From: Musa acuminata AAA Group | Lineage: Eukaryota; Streptophyta; Magnoliopsida; Zingiberales; Musaceae | Assembly (NCBI RefSeq): GCF_036884655.1 | Contig: NC_088340.1 | Span: 6,779,501-6,843,500, forward strand | DNA length: 64,000 nucleotides | Reading direction: 5' to 3' | Shown here: one piece after another, positions 38,890 to 60,600 of the stretch | Layout: every line of letters begins with the position of its first letter | How positions within the stretch are numbered: position 1 is the first letter of the stretch | Translations under genes and position numbers: made by a program | Notes under the pieces: model-generated | What the model was told of the DNA's origin: nothing | What the model saw: the letters and a program-made list of their open reading frames with translations, nothing else | The model's database searches: none

Positions 38890-39073
38890 GACTGGGGCGG
38901 TACACCCGCTTGACAGAGCTCGGAGACCGAGCTCTGGCGGTGCCACCGCCCAATCTCGCTCGGAGACTGAGCCTAGGCGGTGCCACCACCTGACCTGGGC
39001 GGTTGCACCGTCCAGATTTCCTGGGAGATTGAGCTCGTGGGCGGTGCCACCGTCCACCCAAGCGGTGCTACCC
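38890..39073. repeat. Cluster of GGCGGTGCCACCGCC-like near-palindromes
   Basis: Six related words occur in about 180 bp: near 38896, at 38936 (a perfect 7-bp inverted repeat around one base), 38976, 38999, 39040 and 39062. Between several of them the word CGGAGACYGAGC recurs. The array is thus a short degenerate tandem repeat with hairpin-forming units. Confidence 0.75.
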
Positions 39074-39255
39074 TTAGCCAGGAAATCTGGGTTCGAATGT
39101 GTTGATCCATTCGGCCCAATTTGGGTCTGTCAAGGACCCAATTGCCCCCAGATTAAGTTAATGGGATCATCTCCCATTCCTAGCTTAATCTACATGCTAA
39201 CTACGATATTTCTTTAAGACATTTACTGCAACTTGCTTCGGTGCGTCAATCACTT

Positions 39256-39440
39256 CTTCCGGCGAGCTTCCGGCGAACATCCGACGAACCTTCGGCGATG
39301 CTCCGGCGGACTTCCGGCCAACTCCTGGACTTGCGATGATCCACTTGGCGAGTTCCGATGAGCTTCTTTGGCAAGCTTCTAGACTTCTTGGATTTGTTCC
39401 CGTAGAACCTCCAACGACCTTCCGGACTTCCGTCGAACTC
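39256..39440. repeat. Degenerate TTCCGGCGAAC-type short repeats
   Basis: Words such as TTCCGGCGAGC, TTCCGGCGAAC, ATCCGACGAAC, TTCGGCGATGC and CTCCGGCGGAC follow one another with a period near 11-12 bases, then loosen after about 39320. They lie within the retroelement-derived block. Confidence 0.65.
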
Positions 39441-39609
39441 TCGAACCCCCAACGTGATCATGGTCTTGACTCCGGCACAACTCCTGCTACATGTCTTTCT
39501 TCCATCGTAGTTAATCATATACATTTATTTCAATATATAGATTAGATAACAAATGACAATTGACTTCATCATCAAAATAAAATATGAGATTCAACGAAAA
39601 GGACAGGGA

Positions 39610-40390
39610 GGATATTAATTATTTGCTTATAAGTGGATGATTTTATGTATACCGATAATGATGCTAACGTGGTTTATGAATTAAGAAAGAATTTGATATA
39701 ATTGACTTTGGTTTGATGAAACATTATCTTGGAATTAAAGTTGAGTAAAAAGATGTAGAAATTTTTATTTCTTAAAAAATGTACACATCGGGGAGATCCT
39801 TAAGTTTAAAATAGATAGATAAAAACAAAACTATTAGCACTCTAGTAAAAATACACTTAAAATTTAATTAAGCTGGCAGTGGTAAGAAGGTTTATAGTAC
39901 TTTTTATAGGCTTATTGTGGAAAATCTTATATGCCTGATTATAATTAAATAAGATATTATGTATGAAATCAACCTAATCAGCAAATACATGGAGAATCCT
40001 ACAAAAGTTCATCTTCAAGCAACAAATAAAATTTTAAATTATTTAAATAAAACTCATGATTTTGATTTTTTTTATGATAGAAAATTTTTTGTTTGATTAG
40101 ATTTACTAACAAAGATTATGCAAATAATCTTAATAGTGGAAAGAGCACATCTTGTTATATATATTTTTCTTCACATCTTAAGTGATTTCATGATCTTCTA
40201 AGAAGCAACCCATATTAACATATGCATTCTAAACTATTTGGTTCAAAAATAATAATAGAAGAAAGGTATGTGAAGTAAAATTTTTTTATGACAATTCTTA
40301 GCTTTAAAATTATCTAAAAATCGAATCAATCATGATAAAAGATAAAAGTTGGTATATTCACTTGAGATAATTATATGTTTTTGTACCCTT
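39610..40390 (+). mobile_element. Decayed Ty1/copia reverse transcriptase-RNase H fragment
   Basis: With stops and frameshifts, the + strand reads in copia pol order: VDDFMYTDND, then EFDIIDFGLMKHYLGIKVE, SKYMENPTKVHLQATNKILN and IRFTNKDYANNLNSGKSTS. These correspond to the YVDD catalytic region, the FxMxDLGxMxYFLGIEV motif, and the RNase H segment with its DxDYAGD motif. Integrase and gag are absent. The element is inactive. Confidence 0.85.
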
Positions 40391-41189
40391 TGACTTTTCC
40401 CATTCGAGTCATCTCCTAAAACAGGTGTGAAGAGTTCAAAGCACTCGTACTGCTTTTGGAACGTAGGCAGTGACAGCTCAGCCGCTGACCGCCGACCAGA
40501 GTCATCACATCTTGGTTTGTCATCACGTCGATGTTATCCGATTGCTCTTTAAACATGGTCGATCAACTCCCAAGTGTTGATACGTTACTTGCCATGGTTT
40601 CCATTACACATTATGATTTGCACAGGAATAGAAAGTCTCACCATTTTCTTCCACATGCATGATAAAGGATGGTGATTACTTTGTTGCAACGAAGACGAGG
40701 AGTTAGGTTCTCAGTCCTTTTCTTTCCATGCGCATGCAAAACGCAGATGACAGGGCCCTTCAAAACCCCCACGAGAACATCCGAAAGCTACGGGTTCATG
40801 CACCCAAAACATGCTATTTAAAACAATTGAAGACCACGGCTACATTATTCTAATCAATGACTTCCAACCTTACGTCCTTTACATGTGGATGGATATGTAT
40901 CATCGAAGTCTTTGACGTTTTACGGCAGAATGAACCAAAACTTAGTGTGAAGGCGGTGGTTCGAGAAATGCACCGTCGGAATCTTGAGAAGATAGCAGAT
41001 GGAGTACTGTTTTAAGGAGCACTTCAATCGATCTGCAATGCTATCTCATCCATTAGCACCGCAGAGGCGAAAGGGAAGAAGTTACATCCCACGTTGCATG
41101 CGATAACCACACATTCTTTGACTCCCACTCATCTACTTGCTTAATTACATCACGTCCTCTTAATTCAAAATGGTTGTAATTTTAAATTA
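40391..41189. other. Spacer between opposed copia fragments
   Basis: No gene recognised. Base composition is less AT-rich than in the flanking element fragments, so it could be older promoter DNA of the methylesterase locus separated by insertions. This is inference only. Confidence 0.35.
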
Positions 41190-41480
41190 TATCTTTAGAA
41201 AAAAATAAAAGAAAAATTCATCAAAGCTTTAGTAAAGATATCAATGAGTTGGTCTTCGGTGTTACGATAGTGCAATTGATTTCTCTTTTATTTATCGACT
41301 CATGGATAAAATGGTGTTGAACATCGATATGTTTGATGTGTTTTTGAAATATAAAAATTTTTATTACTAGAATAGTAAACTTGTCGTCGTAGTAGATTTT
41401 GGCTCGTTCATCTTACTTTCCATAAAAGATATGTTAGAATTCTTCGAAGACAAATTGTTTGGCATGTCACAAAAGTTGAT
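41190..41480 (-). mobile_element. Ty1/copia RNase H fragment, opposite orientation
   Basis: On the - strand the translation (frames shift once or twice) gives CQTICLRRILTYLL, then SKHIDVQHHFIHESINKREI, then TEDQLIDIFTKAL. This is the C-terminal end of copia RNase H (xAIWLRRIL, KHIDxxxHFIR, DQLADIFTKAL). Its upstream end joins the methylesterase promoter at about 41480, roughly 205 bp from that gene's ATG. It is a truncated relic. Confidence 0.85.
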
Positions 41481-41617
41481 GTTTCCATTGGCCACCCCAA
41501 ATTTTTGTGATGGTCAGCTGCCCGCACCAAAGTGAACAAATGAGAACGCCAGTGGTGTGCTTCAAACCACTGAGCCGCCACGTTTGAGCTCTCCAAGACA
41601 GTGGCCGTGAGGGCCTT

Positions 41618-41623
41618 TATATA
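41618..41623 (+). promoter_or_regulatory. Probable TATA box of the methylesterase gene
   Basis: TATATA inside CCTTTATATATGAG lies 70 nt before the ATG, predicting a leader of about 40 nt. The promoter between this box and the copia fragment is only about 140 bp. Confidence 0.6.
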
Positions 41624-41687
41624 TGAGTGCAAGAGCACCAACACGCATCACCAGAGTTCGAAGAGTGTGAGAGGAAGAGATCGATAT

Positions 41688-42625
41688 ATGGAGGGGGCAA
41701 CAACACGTAAGCACTTCGTTCTTGTCCATGGGATCGGCCATGGCGCGTGGTGCTGGTACAAGCTGGTGGTGCTGCTGAGGCTAGCCGGCCATCGAGTCAC
41801 CACCCTCGACCTCGCCGCCAGCGGAGTCCACCCGCAGCGCCTCGACGAGCTCGAGTCTTTTGCAGACTATTCCCGGCCACTGATGGAGCTGATGGCCGCC
41901 GTCCCTCCCCATGACCGCGTTGTGCTCGTGGGACACAGCTACGGCGGAGTTAGCTTGGCTCTCGCCATGGAGAAATTCCCTGAGAAGATTCTGGTTGCTG
42001 TCTTCGCCACCGCACTCATGCCCAGCCCCAGCAATTCAGTGGCGAGCATTACAGAAGAGGTACAAGTTGACACATGTCACTGTTGTTTCTGACGCTAGAG
42101 TGGATCTCACTGTCATCTGATACCTGCAGTTCTCCAAGGGGCATCCGCTCGAAGCCTATATGGATTCCACTGTGGAAATCAGCGATGACCAACGAGGCTT
42201 CTCGCTGGCTTTCGGCCGCAACTATCTGTCGACCAGATTGTATCAGCTCACCCCACCAGAGGTAGCATCTAGGGAGGTCTCAACCTTCTTCTACCTCTTA
42301 TCTTCCATGTGAGTTTTCTTCAAGGCGTTTGATCTGCATGCAGGACATAGAGCTGGCTACCGTCTTGCTGAGACCCGGGAGCTTCTTCTTAGATGATCTG
42401 AGCAACAACATGGTCCTCACGGAGGCGAACTACGGCTCGGTGAGACGAGCGTTCATCGTGTGTAAGCAGGACAAGGCGATGGTGGAAGACTACCAGCGTT
42501 GGATGATCAAGCGTTGCCCGGGCGCAGAGGTGAAGGAGATCGACGGCGCCGATCACATGGTGATGCTGTCAAAGCCCAGAGAGCTCTGCAATCTCCTTCT
42601 TGAGATCGCCGACGAGTACAAGTAA
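41688..42625 (+). CDS. Methylesterase, alpha/beta hydrolase (SABP2/MES family)
   Basis: Enzymes of this family hydrolyse methyl esters of salicylate, jasmonate or indole acetate; some act as hydroxynitrile lyase-like hydrolases. Exons 41688-42059, 42130-42261 and 42344-42625 give 261 aa, the family length, with short introns. Seen in the protein: HFVLVHGIGHGAWCWYK (oxyanion region, residues 9-25), the nucleophile elbow VGHSYGG with Ser84, then Asp211 in VCKQDK and His239 in DGADHM. Spacing matches the SABP2 triad (81/210/238). No signal peptide, so cytosolic. ATG 41688 is the first in frame. Exons are GC-rich against an AT-rich setting, normal for monocot genes. Substrate cannot be told from sequence. 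A degraded copy of the promoter lies 3.5 kb upstream. Confidence 0.93.
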
Positions 42626-44757
42626 CAGAAGGGGTAGTCTTCCCTCTTTATACCCCATGCAAAGAGTCACTCCCAAGACATCATAATGCTTTTGGAATTG
42701 TTTTCTTCGCAGACACTACAAAATAAGACTTCGGGGCCTGTTTGCATCAAATATCCAGTCAATTTATCTTTAATTAGCATCCTCAAATTCCTTGCATTTG
42801 ACCAAAATATCATTTCAAACGTATAATACCGTCTTAACTTTGTGCTAAAGAATGGGAACGTTTGATAAGTGCTCGACAAAGTTGATGTGGGGAACTCTGT
42901 TCTCAGTGCATCATCTACGAAGCAATCTCTGTGCTATCTAGATGTAGACATCCACTTCTTCTTGCCTCTTCCTAAGAAACGATGTCGGTAATGCGGTGGC
43001 TTTTGTCTCTGTGCAAAACAATATCACGCTTTTCCTAAGAGAAGCAACCTCATGCTTGAAGAAGCAGAAGCTTCACATAAGAAACCTAGAAGAATGAGCT
43101 CCTGCTGTTACGAGTTCTTATGCTACTTGAGTATTGGGTTTCTACTGATCACATCTAGCAGACTTTTCTTCCTGTAACAAGGTTGTGGTAGAACTTGCAG
43201 TCCGGATCACGTCGTTAAAGGATGAACACCTGCACCTCCATCAAAATCATCATTTAGCACGGTCTTTGCTGTGTTCTCCTATGCATGAATGTATTTATCA
43301 TAGATGTTGAATCAATCCGGTAAGTAGATCTTAAGGCAGTAGAGAGATGAGAATTCCACGCAGTTGTCACGAAGTAGAAGTGGACGTACATGACGAAGTT
43401 ACACATGGAAGTAAAAGTCGAAGCTATAGTCAACGATGAATCGAAGACTAGTTCGCCCACCGCTGCATTAGGGTTTTAGTGGAGTTCCTTCCGATCCCAC
43501 TCATCTCTGCGAGCAGGAAAAGCGCAATGATCTTTGTGTTGCACTGAGAACTCTCACCATTGCTGACACTGTTTCCCACAAACATTGTTGTTTAGCCAAA
43601 AGTTAGATGGCGTCATTACATATTCCTTTTCATTACAAAGGAATCGGTGATGCTAAAGATAAAAAGGAACGTATGGTCTTCTCATTCACCGTCTTATCCT
43701 TCTAAGCCATGTATTATTCGATGGAGTACGTGCATGCACTGTGAGGAGTGTCGTCTTCCAATCTTGAGCATCGAGAAATCTAGTTGTGGGTTGACATGAT
43801 AATTCTGCCCTCTGTTCAAAAATAGTCCCTAGAAATAACATCAAGGGTTTTCAGTCATTTCCATTAGATATTAGCATGATATGGCTTTGTGGTGGGTTGC
43901 CACTGTTGTGAACATAATGCTGATGCTGAGAAATCTGCAGTCACAGGAACAGTGTCACTCGCCACTGAATCATGTAGTAATGTTGCTTAGTCATATTTCA
44001 TATCATTTAACTGTTATATGTACATAGAAACACAAACTACAACACATGAGAAAAATGCCACTTGAAAGTGATATGCAAAGGTATCAATAATATAAGTTTT
44101 GATCTCAGCAAATAACTTTCAGCACTACTAATTGGCTTCTGATTGAGCTGCAATAATATCTTAGTTTCAGTCACAATAATATTTCACAAAAAAAGGAGGC
44201 ATACATAATTGGTAAAGGCATGAAGCAAACAAAAACTACAAGTTCTTTAACTCAAGTTCTCTTAATCTAAGAACCAAATAGCTCTGTTCTCTGTGTTCAT
44301 CTTGCCCAGTAGCTGCTTATATATGTGAATCACTATCAGAGCAATTAATACAACTTTGGCAAGAAATTAGAAAAGGTAGCAATTGTCTCTACATCTTCAT
44401 GTAGATTTAGAACAAGAGTAATATGCACATGTTCCTTCAGATTAAATGTCTGTAATGGTATAGGATTGTACTCATAATGCCAATATATAATAGTTGGAAG
44501 TGTCATGCCATTGGTGTTCACTAACAGAGTAAACATTTTGCTACTGCAGGACTATGAATTATTGATAGTAAACTTGCAATCAAACACATCACTGAGAGAG
44601 GAGAGAGTGAAGGAGAAAGATTATGCAATGATAAATCCTGCATGTTTATTGAGTGTTTCTATATTGGTGGAATTCAACTACTTAGTAGTAGTGCAAGGAC
44701 CATTGTCCTCACAATCATTTTATTCCTAGATTACCAAGTGTCAAGTTCTTGTGTCCT
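42626..44757. other. Spacer between convergent methylesterase and carboxypeptidase genes
   Basis: The two flanking genes point toward each other, so this 2.1 kb holds both 3' ends. I see no gene or strong repeat in it. Confidence 0.6.
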
Positions 44758-48733
<3,976 letters not shown>

Positions 48734-48780
48734 CCTTATCTCTGTCCCTAAGCTTTGCTCCCTCCTATCAACTAAAATCG

Positions 48781-48787
48781 ATTTATA
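48781..48787 (-). promoter_or_regulatory. Probable TATA box of the SCPL gene
   Basis: TATAAAT on the - strand lies 48 nt before the ATG at 48733, implying a leader of only about 15-20 nt. Confidence 0.45.
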
Positions 48788-50674
48788 GGCCCAGACACAT
48801 GAAGTCAAAGCCGGAGGAGAAAACTGATAGAAAGTGTACTTCACGGCAAACTTTCCATGGATAATGATAATAATAATTGTTGGCAAGCCGGCATTAAAGC
48901 TGTTTAGTGCCGGACTTTACAAAGTGCAAATCTAGCCGGCAAAGTTGTTTACCATGAAATCTTTGTGGATGTAAAGAGGTGGTGGTGTTGTGCTGAGTTC
49001 TATAGATAGTTTTATGGGCTCAGAAAAGCTTGATGTCATTGTTAGTTCAGCCATCGGAGTCTTTAGCCAATAAAGGTACTGTTTCTTGTCCATTCCAAGC
49101 TGCTGCACATGCCATCAAAGAGAATGATTTGTAAGAAGAATTCTTCTTTTGTTTTTGTCAGTTGCCAGTTATGTTGCAACTATAAAGAATAGGATTAGGA
49201 TTAGAAGAAAGGGGATTAGCTATACTAATGCAAGGCAACACAGAAGGTTGATTGACAAGGATTCCAAGGAAGCCATTTAATCATTGAAGTATAGTGTGTA
49301 TCTCAAAAAGGTGATGTATCCATCTGTCGTTTTCCTTTTTCTTTAGGTGTCATATGTAATAGAGGAAAATTGTGACATCTTCTCTTTTTCTTTTTACTTT
49401 TTCTTGTTCTATTAATTCTTTTAATTTTAGTTTTGGGTAGGTATTAGGTCAATACCTAAAAAAGGTTTGAGCATGTAGCTGAATCTGTTGTGACAAAGAG
49501 CACCTAAAAATTAGTGGGTACCATATGATGATTGATTAACTATAATCCTGTAGTAATTATTGAAAATTGTGACATTTTTTCTTTCTTCTTTTCATATATT
49601 TTCAGTCTTTATTAATAAATTGTGCCTTAATAAATAGGAATTCAGAATTCCTTTTCGCAAAAATGTTTTTTTGTTTATAAATCTGCATAGTAGATAAGTA
49701 TGCAAATATTTGAACTTTTTTTTTCTATTATGTTTATATCATTGATGCATTTTACAAACAAATGGAGAAGAAGAAGGAGAAAAAAGAAAGAAAAAAGAAA
49801 AGGAAAAGAAAGAGATCATAGCTTAAAAAAAAAGGAAAATATTTTGTGAGATTTCAAAATTTTCAATCCCCTCTTCGGTGTTTGTTCGGAAGGATTTTAT
49901 GCATATTTTATGTTTAATTATGAGTTTTTAAATCCTTATTAGTGAAACTTCTTTTCTAGGCCAAATATATCTATAGAACACAAATTCTCATAGTATGAGA
50001 ACTGATTGAAAACATTGAAGTTTATCCAAATCCAAGAGAAGGTAGAGCATGTGTTTTGGCTAAAAGTTCTCACACATACACCATATCAAACAAGTCCAAA
50101 ATGATCGTTAAAGAGATTGTTCTAAATCTAAGCGAGAAATGATGCATACTATTCTACACTTTTCTGAACAAACCTTATTAGGGGATGAGAAATTAACAAT
50201 CAACAGCAGAAGTCGACTGTAACAAGATCCAAAATAAACACATTGCCTTAACATGCCACAGTTGTATACCAATCATCAGATTAATTTTTTACCATAAAAG
50301 TGTGCTACACTAGCAGCACATTATCTAATCGCAGCCGATGTCCCGGCAGCAATGTCGATCCATCATCATACACCACAAGAAAAAATAGATTGAATAAGAT
50401 TACAAGTTGAAACTAGTCAAGCAGCTTGTCTTATCTTGTTCTTCGTGATTAATTAAGAAATTGCATCTCAAGGTAAACCTGTGATTGCCGAATTAACCAT
50501 GCCTGAGTCAATACAGTGCCGCTGATCCCAACTGCATCTCTTGCACTGCGGCTGTTGGGTCCTGCCACTCTCCAATGTTCAAAATCTGATAGAAACGGAA
50601 GTTATCTTACTACTCATTACGTGCAAACTTGAATACCATACTATTCCAAATGCTGCTAGACCGGTCTACTATTG
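48788..50674. other. Spacer between SCPL promoter and CDKD 3' end
   Basis: Holds the SCPL upstream region and the CDKD 3' UTR. A purine-rich run at 49761-49820 is simple sequence. No gene recognised. Confidence 0.6.
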
Positions 50675-56388
<5,714 letters not shown>

Positions 56389-57663
56389 CTTCGTCGTAGT
56401 CGCCGCCGCCGTCGCCGCGACTGTCGTAGCCCTTCGAAGGCGGTCGCCGCTCTCAGCACAGTGCAAGCGGCAGCAGAGCACAGAGTGGTGGTAGGAAGGG
56501 GGACGCAAGCCGCCTTTTGGTCATCGGAAGTGGAGAGCAGGACAAGGTGGAAAAGGGAAAGGAGAAGGATGGGGCGAGCAGCTCCGGGCCGCGTGCGGCG
56601 AAGGAGGGCTGCTTTGCGAGGTCGAATGACCTCAAGAAAACACCAACGCGTTTGGGCCGTTTGGCGAACGCCCTGTGCGTGCTTTGAAGCCGTTCGACAA
56701 ACAGACGGGTTCGGTTCGGATCCGTTTCGTCGACTTTTTCGAACTCGCACTCAATTCGGATCCGATCCGTATCTGACAAATCTATCCTGACACTTATTCG
56801 CGTATTACGCGCTGATAAAGAATTAAGAATTTTAGGATAATTTCATTTATTCTCTCTCTATCTCTCGCTCGCGTTCGACTCAATTTAGTCTTCTGGTTTG
56901 AGTCGATGCAGTCTGTCCTCTTTAATCCAATATAATTTAACTAAAACTCTTCAGTAGAAATCATCATCAAATCATGCATCTGTGAGAAGAACAAAAATAT
57001 ACCTCTTTACATGTACCAAACATTTGGTTCAATGAGTACAAACAAGAAGATAAATACTTAATGGGAAATCATCATCAAATCACGTCTCTCTGGGAAGAAC
57101 AAAAATCTACCTCTTTACATATACCAAACATTTGGTTCGATGAGCTACAAACAAGAAGATAAACTTTTATATTCTTCTGTTGGGAATAGCTAGATTTTAT
57201 TTGACCAGTTATGAATTATATGCTAAAGTACAACTCATTTCGATGTTAAAACGCATGTCGAGAAATTAATTGCAGGTAAAGTTAAAATGGGTTTAGCTCC
57301 TGTAGCTATTAAAAGGAAACACCAGTTCAATCAGAACATAATCCTTTGCATCTTCACAAAACAATTTGGCTATTTTTACTCTGATCTCCATAAACTTTCA
57401 TGCAAATGAGGGTAATAAACTCTGATCCATCTGTAATAATATTCCAATTAATAAACAGAGAAGGAAATCAGCACCATTGCATCAAAAGTACTTAACTTGA
57501 TCACAGTCTAAGGGTACAATAACTTAATCCAAAGCTCTTGGAGAACAGGTTGGCCAATTACTTTGTAGAAACTCTGCATTAGCACATTGATTTCCAAAGA
57601 GCATGTACATATGAAAAATCGAGATAAAATTACGGCGTTTACTTGTACAAACAGACACTTGAG
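56389..57663. other. CDKD leader/promoter and spacer to the amidase 3' end
   Basis: Bases 56389-56800 are GC-rich and hold the CDKD leader. No clear TATA box is seen, consistent with a housekeeping-type promoter. A CT-rich stretch lies near 56850-56870. The tandem duplication listed at 56957 follows. No other gene recognised. Confidence 0.6.
56957..57172. repeat. 108-bp tandem duplication
   Basis: Two adjacent copies begin GAAATCATCATCAAATCA at 56957 and at 57065. Both contain CCTCTTTACAT and CCAAACATTTGGTTC, and they differ at several scattered bases, so the event is not very recent. Confidence 0.9.
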
Positions 57664-60600
57664 TCAATTGCCATGTTCCCAAGCTATGCTAGCTTGCTCC
57701 TTGAGGGTAGCATATAGTGTTTGAACAATATCAAGAAGAAAATGGTCTGCATTATGCTTTGCTAGAAGGGAAACCGAGACAGGAAGATCATCATGCATTC
57801 CAAGTGGTATAGAAATCTGCGATCGTGATACAAACTTGCATGTAAGGTTATCATGTACTCATGAGTGGCATGATAGTGTGAAAATATTGATGGCATGCAC
57901 AATGAGTTACCTGACAAAATCCGGACATGCCAGCAATAGAAAGCAAGGAAAATGCTCTAGCACGAAAGCTATCCAGTTCATCGACCTCCATATTTAGCTT
58001 AGGTGGGACTCCAGGAATTGTAGGCAGTGCAAGAATTCCATTATCCTAAAAAAGAAGACAGGAAAACACAAAAAGAAATAGTAGTATTTGAGAAAGTAGG
58101 ACAGTATTTGTTTACAAGTAGAGGGTACCTTTTCAAAAATAAGAAGAGAGGATATGGAGCTTCCAGCTTAAATGAATTTTCAAATTAAAAATGAAAGAAG
58201 AAAAAATTCCTAATGTTCTTTCATTGTGAACGAAAGAATCATCACAAATAAACACAAGCGTTTACTAAAAGTCACCAGAATGGCAAGCAGCTTCAATCTC
58301 CACATGAAGTTTGATTCATATCCTTAATTCATGAAATAAAAGATTCCGTAGTTAAAAAGGAGATGTTGCTAAGAAGTAATGCTAATACTTTGCACTAGTG
58401 ATACTCCTTAAAAGAGTGATGTTAATAATTTGCATGTTTTACTTGGTTTCCAAATCCGCTAGACAAGCCTTAAACTGAAAAGAAACAGAAAGTCACCAGA
58501 ATGGTAAGCAGCTTCCATCTCCACATGAAGTTTGATCCATATCCTTAGTCATTGAATAAAAGATTCTACAATTAAAATGTAGGTGTTCCCAAGAAGTAAT
58601 GCTAATAATTTGCTCTAGTGATACTTCCTGAAAGTGTGATGCTAATAATTTGCATGAGTTTCTTGGTTTCCAAATCCACTAGACAAGCCTTGAACTGAAA
58701 AGAAATGGAAGGTAACTAGAATGGTAAGCAGCTTCCATCTCCACATGAAGTTTCATCCACATCCTTAGTTCATGAAATATAAAATTCTAGAGTTGAAAAG
58801 GAGATAGTTCTAAGAAGTAATGCTGATAATTTGGACTAGCCATAGTTCCTAAAGAGAATGACATTAATAATTTGCATGAATTTCTTGGTTTCTGAATCCA
58901 CTAGACAAGCCTTAAACTGAAAAGAAATAGGAATTACAATAGAATGATTATTGAGGGTTACTCTAATGGCTTATTTTCAAATGGATTATTAACAAAATAA
59001 AAAAAACTAAACATTGTTCCATACTTCCACATTGGTTTATAAATGACCAACCAAGAGGGTTCTTTGCTTCTCAATATTTTTTCCATTTCTCTTAACAAAT
59101 ACAGGGTCATATATAAAGGGCATCTAGACATTGTTGGAGGTTAGAAGGCTGAGTTGTATTTAAAAGCAGAGAGTATTCAAATATAAATTACACATGTTAT
59201 TCTTGGTATATGCTTCTCCTTTGGACTTGATTCCATCACAGACAATGACAAATCATCCCAACCTTGTTTCTGTAGAACACCTTGCTTTCCTTCCATCCAT
59301 GTATCTGAGCTCAAAGTTACACCCAACATATAGTCTTACCATGTGGTGTTTTGTTTCAGTCAGTTCCCCAATATATGTTTGTGGTGCTCCTGTTCATGGA
59401 ACTTCATAGAACATAATAAACACACCACCTTGGTAGAAATCCATCAAATTATCAAAAGACCAAAACTAAAGCCCTTGAGTTATTTACAAAAAAACATGGA
59501 TGATCAGAGATCTTTTTCAGTGGGAAAGCCCTTGTAATTTAGTTAAGGTGAAGAAGACTAAAAATGTCATATATCATTTGCCTTCTTTTAGTATACAAAA
59601 AGAATGTGCAATATGAAAGAAAGAAAAAGTATTATATAGAAAATCAGGCTACCTGCAAAAGAGTAGACAGGAATGCTTGAAGCTCAGCCCTCACTGGATA
59701 ACAGTACTCCAAGTCCTCATATGTTGAATTTAGAACTTCTGATACTCTTTCAAACATTCCAGGACCTAGAGTAGGTTTTGTGGAAATCAACCAATCTCCA
59801 TGATTGGTTTTAAACTCGAACCTACAAAAGGAAAGTTAAACACTAAGTGATAAATTGTGAGGATAATCTTGATGCTCTAAAGACAAAAAAATTCAGACAG
59901 AAAGGTAGAAGGATGCACAAATTCCTCATTATACAAACACTCAACAATGATCATCATAGATGCAACTTTAATTATCAATCAATATTGCCAATTAGAAAAG
60001 AGAGCCAAGAAAAAGGACAGTTTTCACTATAGACTGCCTTCATCTCATCAGTAAGTATTGTCCTAGAACATAAAAAAGTAACTCACTTACATGTTAATAG
60101 ACCAAAAATCCAAAGGATGCATGAATGTGAAATTGCTTTTTCCCAGCAATGTTATAGGAGTTCATCAGATGTGTTCTTTTTAATGGATAAATTGTATTTG
60201 TAGGATATGCTTTTTTTATGTGTTAACTTGTTCACAAAATTATTGCAACCTTTCTTCTTATTATAATAATGAGACAACATAGTCGTGCATCATGCAATCC
60301 ATGGGTGATAATGTGTACATGTCAAAAGAATGTACTAGATGTGCAACTATTAGTTGTCCCACAAATCCTGTTAAGATACCCAATACAGCCTCAATACATA
60401 TTCTGTTGCCTTGGTGATAGGTTACAAAGAACATGTCAACAGCATGCAATAGGATTGCAGCATGGAGAATAGAGGTTCGGTGATATCATTATTTTTAAAA
60501 ACATAAGTTTATTGACAATTCCACAAACAAATATCCATCTGAATGTCAATTAAATTTGCATAAAACTTTATGGAGAAATTTCATTTGATAAAACCTAACT

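Larger units (their letters stand above)
38176..39540. mobile_element. LTR-retrotransposon-derived block
   Basis: No coding sequence is visible. Two similar segments, near 38270-38345 and 38425-38500, both contain a GAAAACCGATT(C) word followed by CTTTAACTT. They precede the GC-rich palindromic repeats (38890-39073) and the CCGGCGA-type repeats (39256-39440). The composition and the phrase GAGGGTGAATTAGTGC resemble long terminal repeats of copia elements common in monocot genomes; this is recall, not a match. The adjacent copia pol fragment at 39610 supports it. Confidence 0.4.

Noticed and set aside
59194..59537. Overlapping open frames in an amidase intron, first suspected to be retroelement integrase
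   Set aside because: No integrase, RT or gag motif could be found in any of the three frames.
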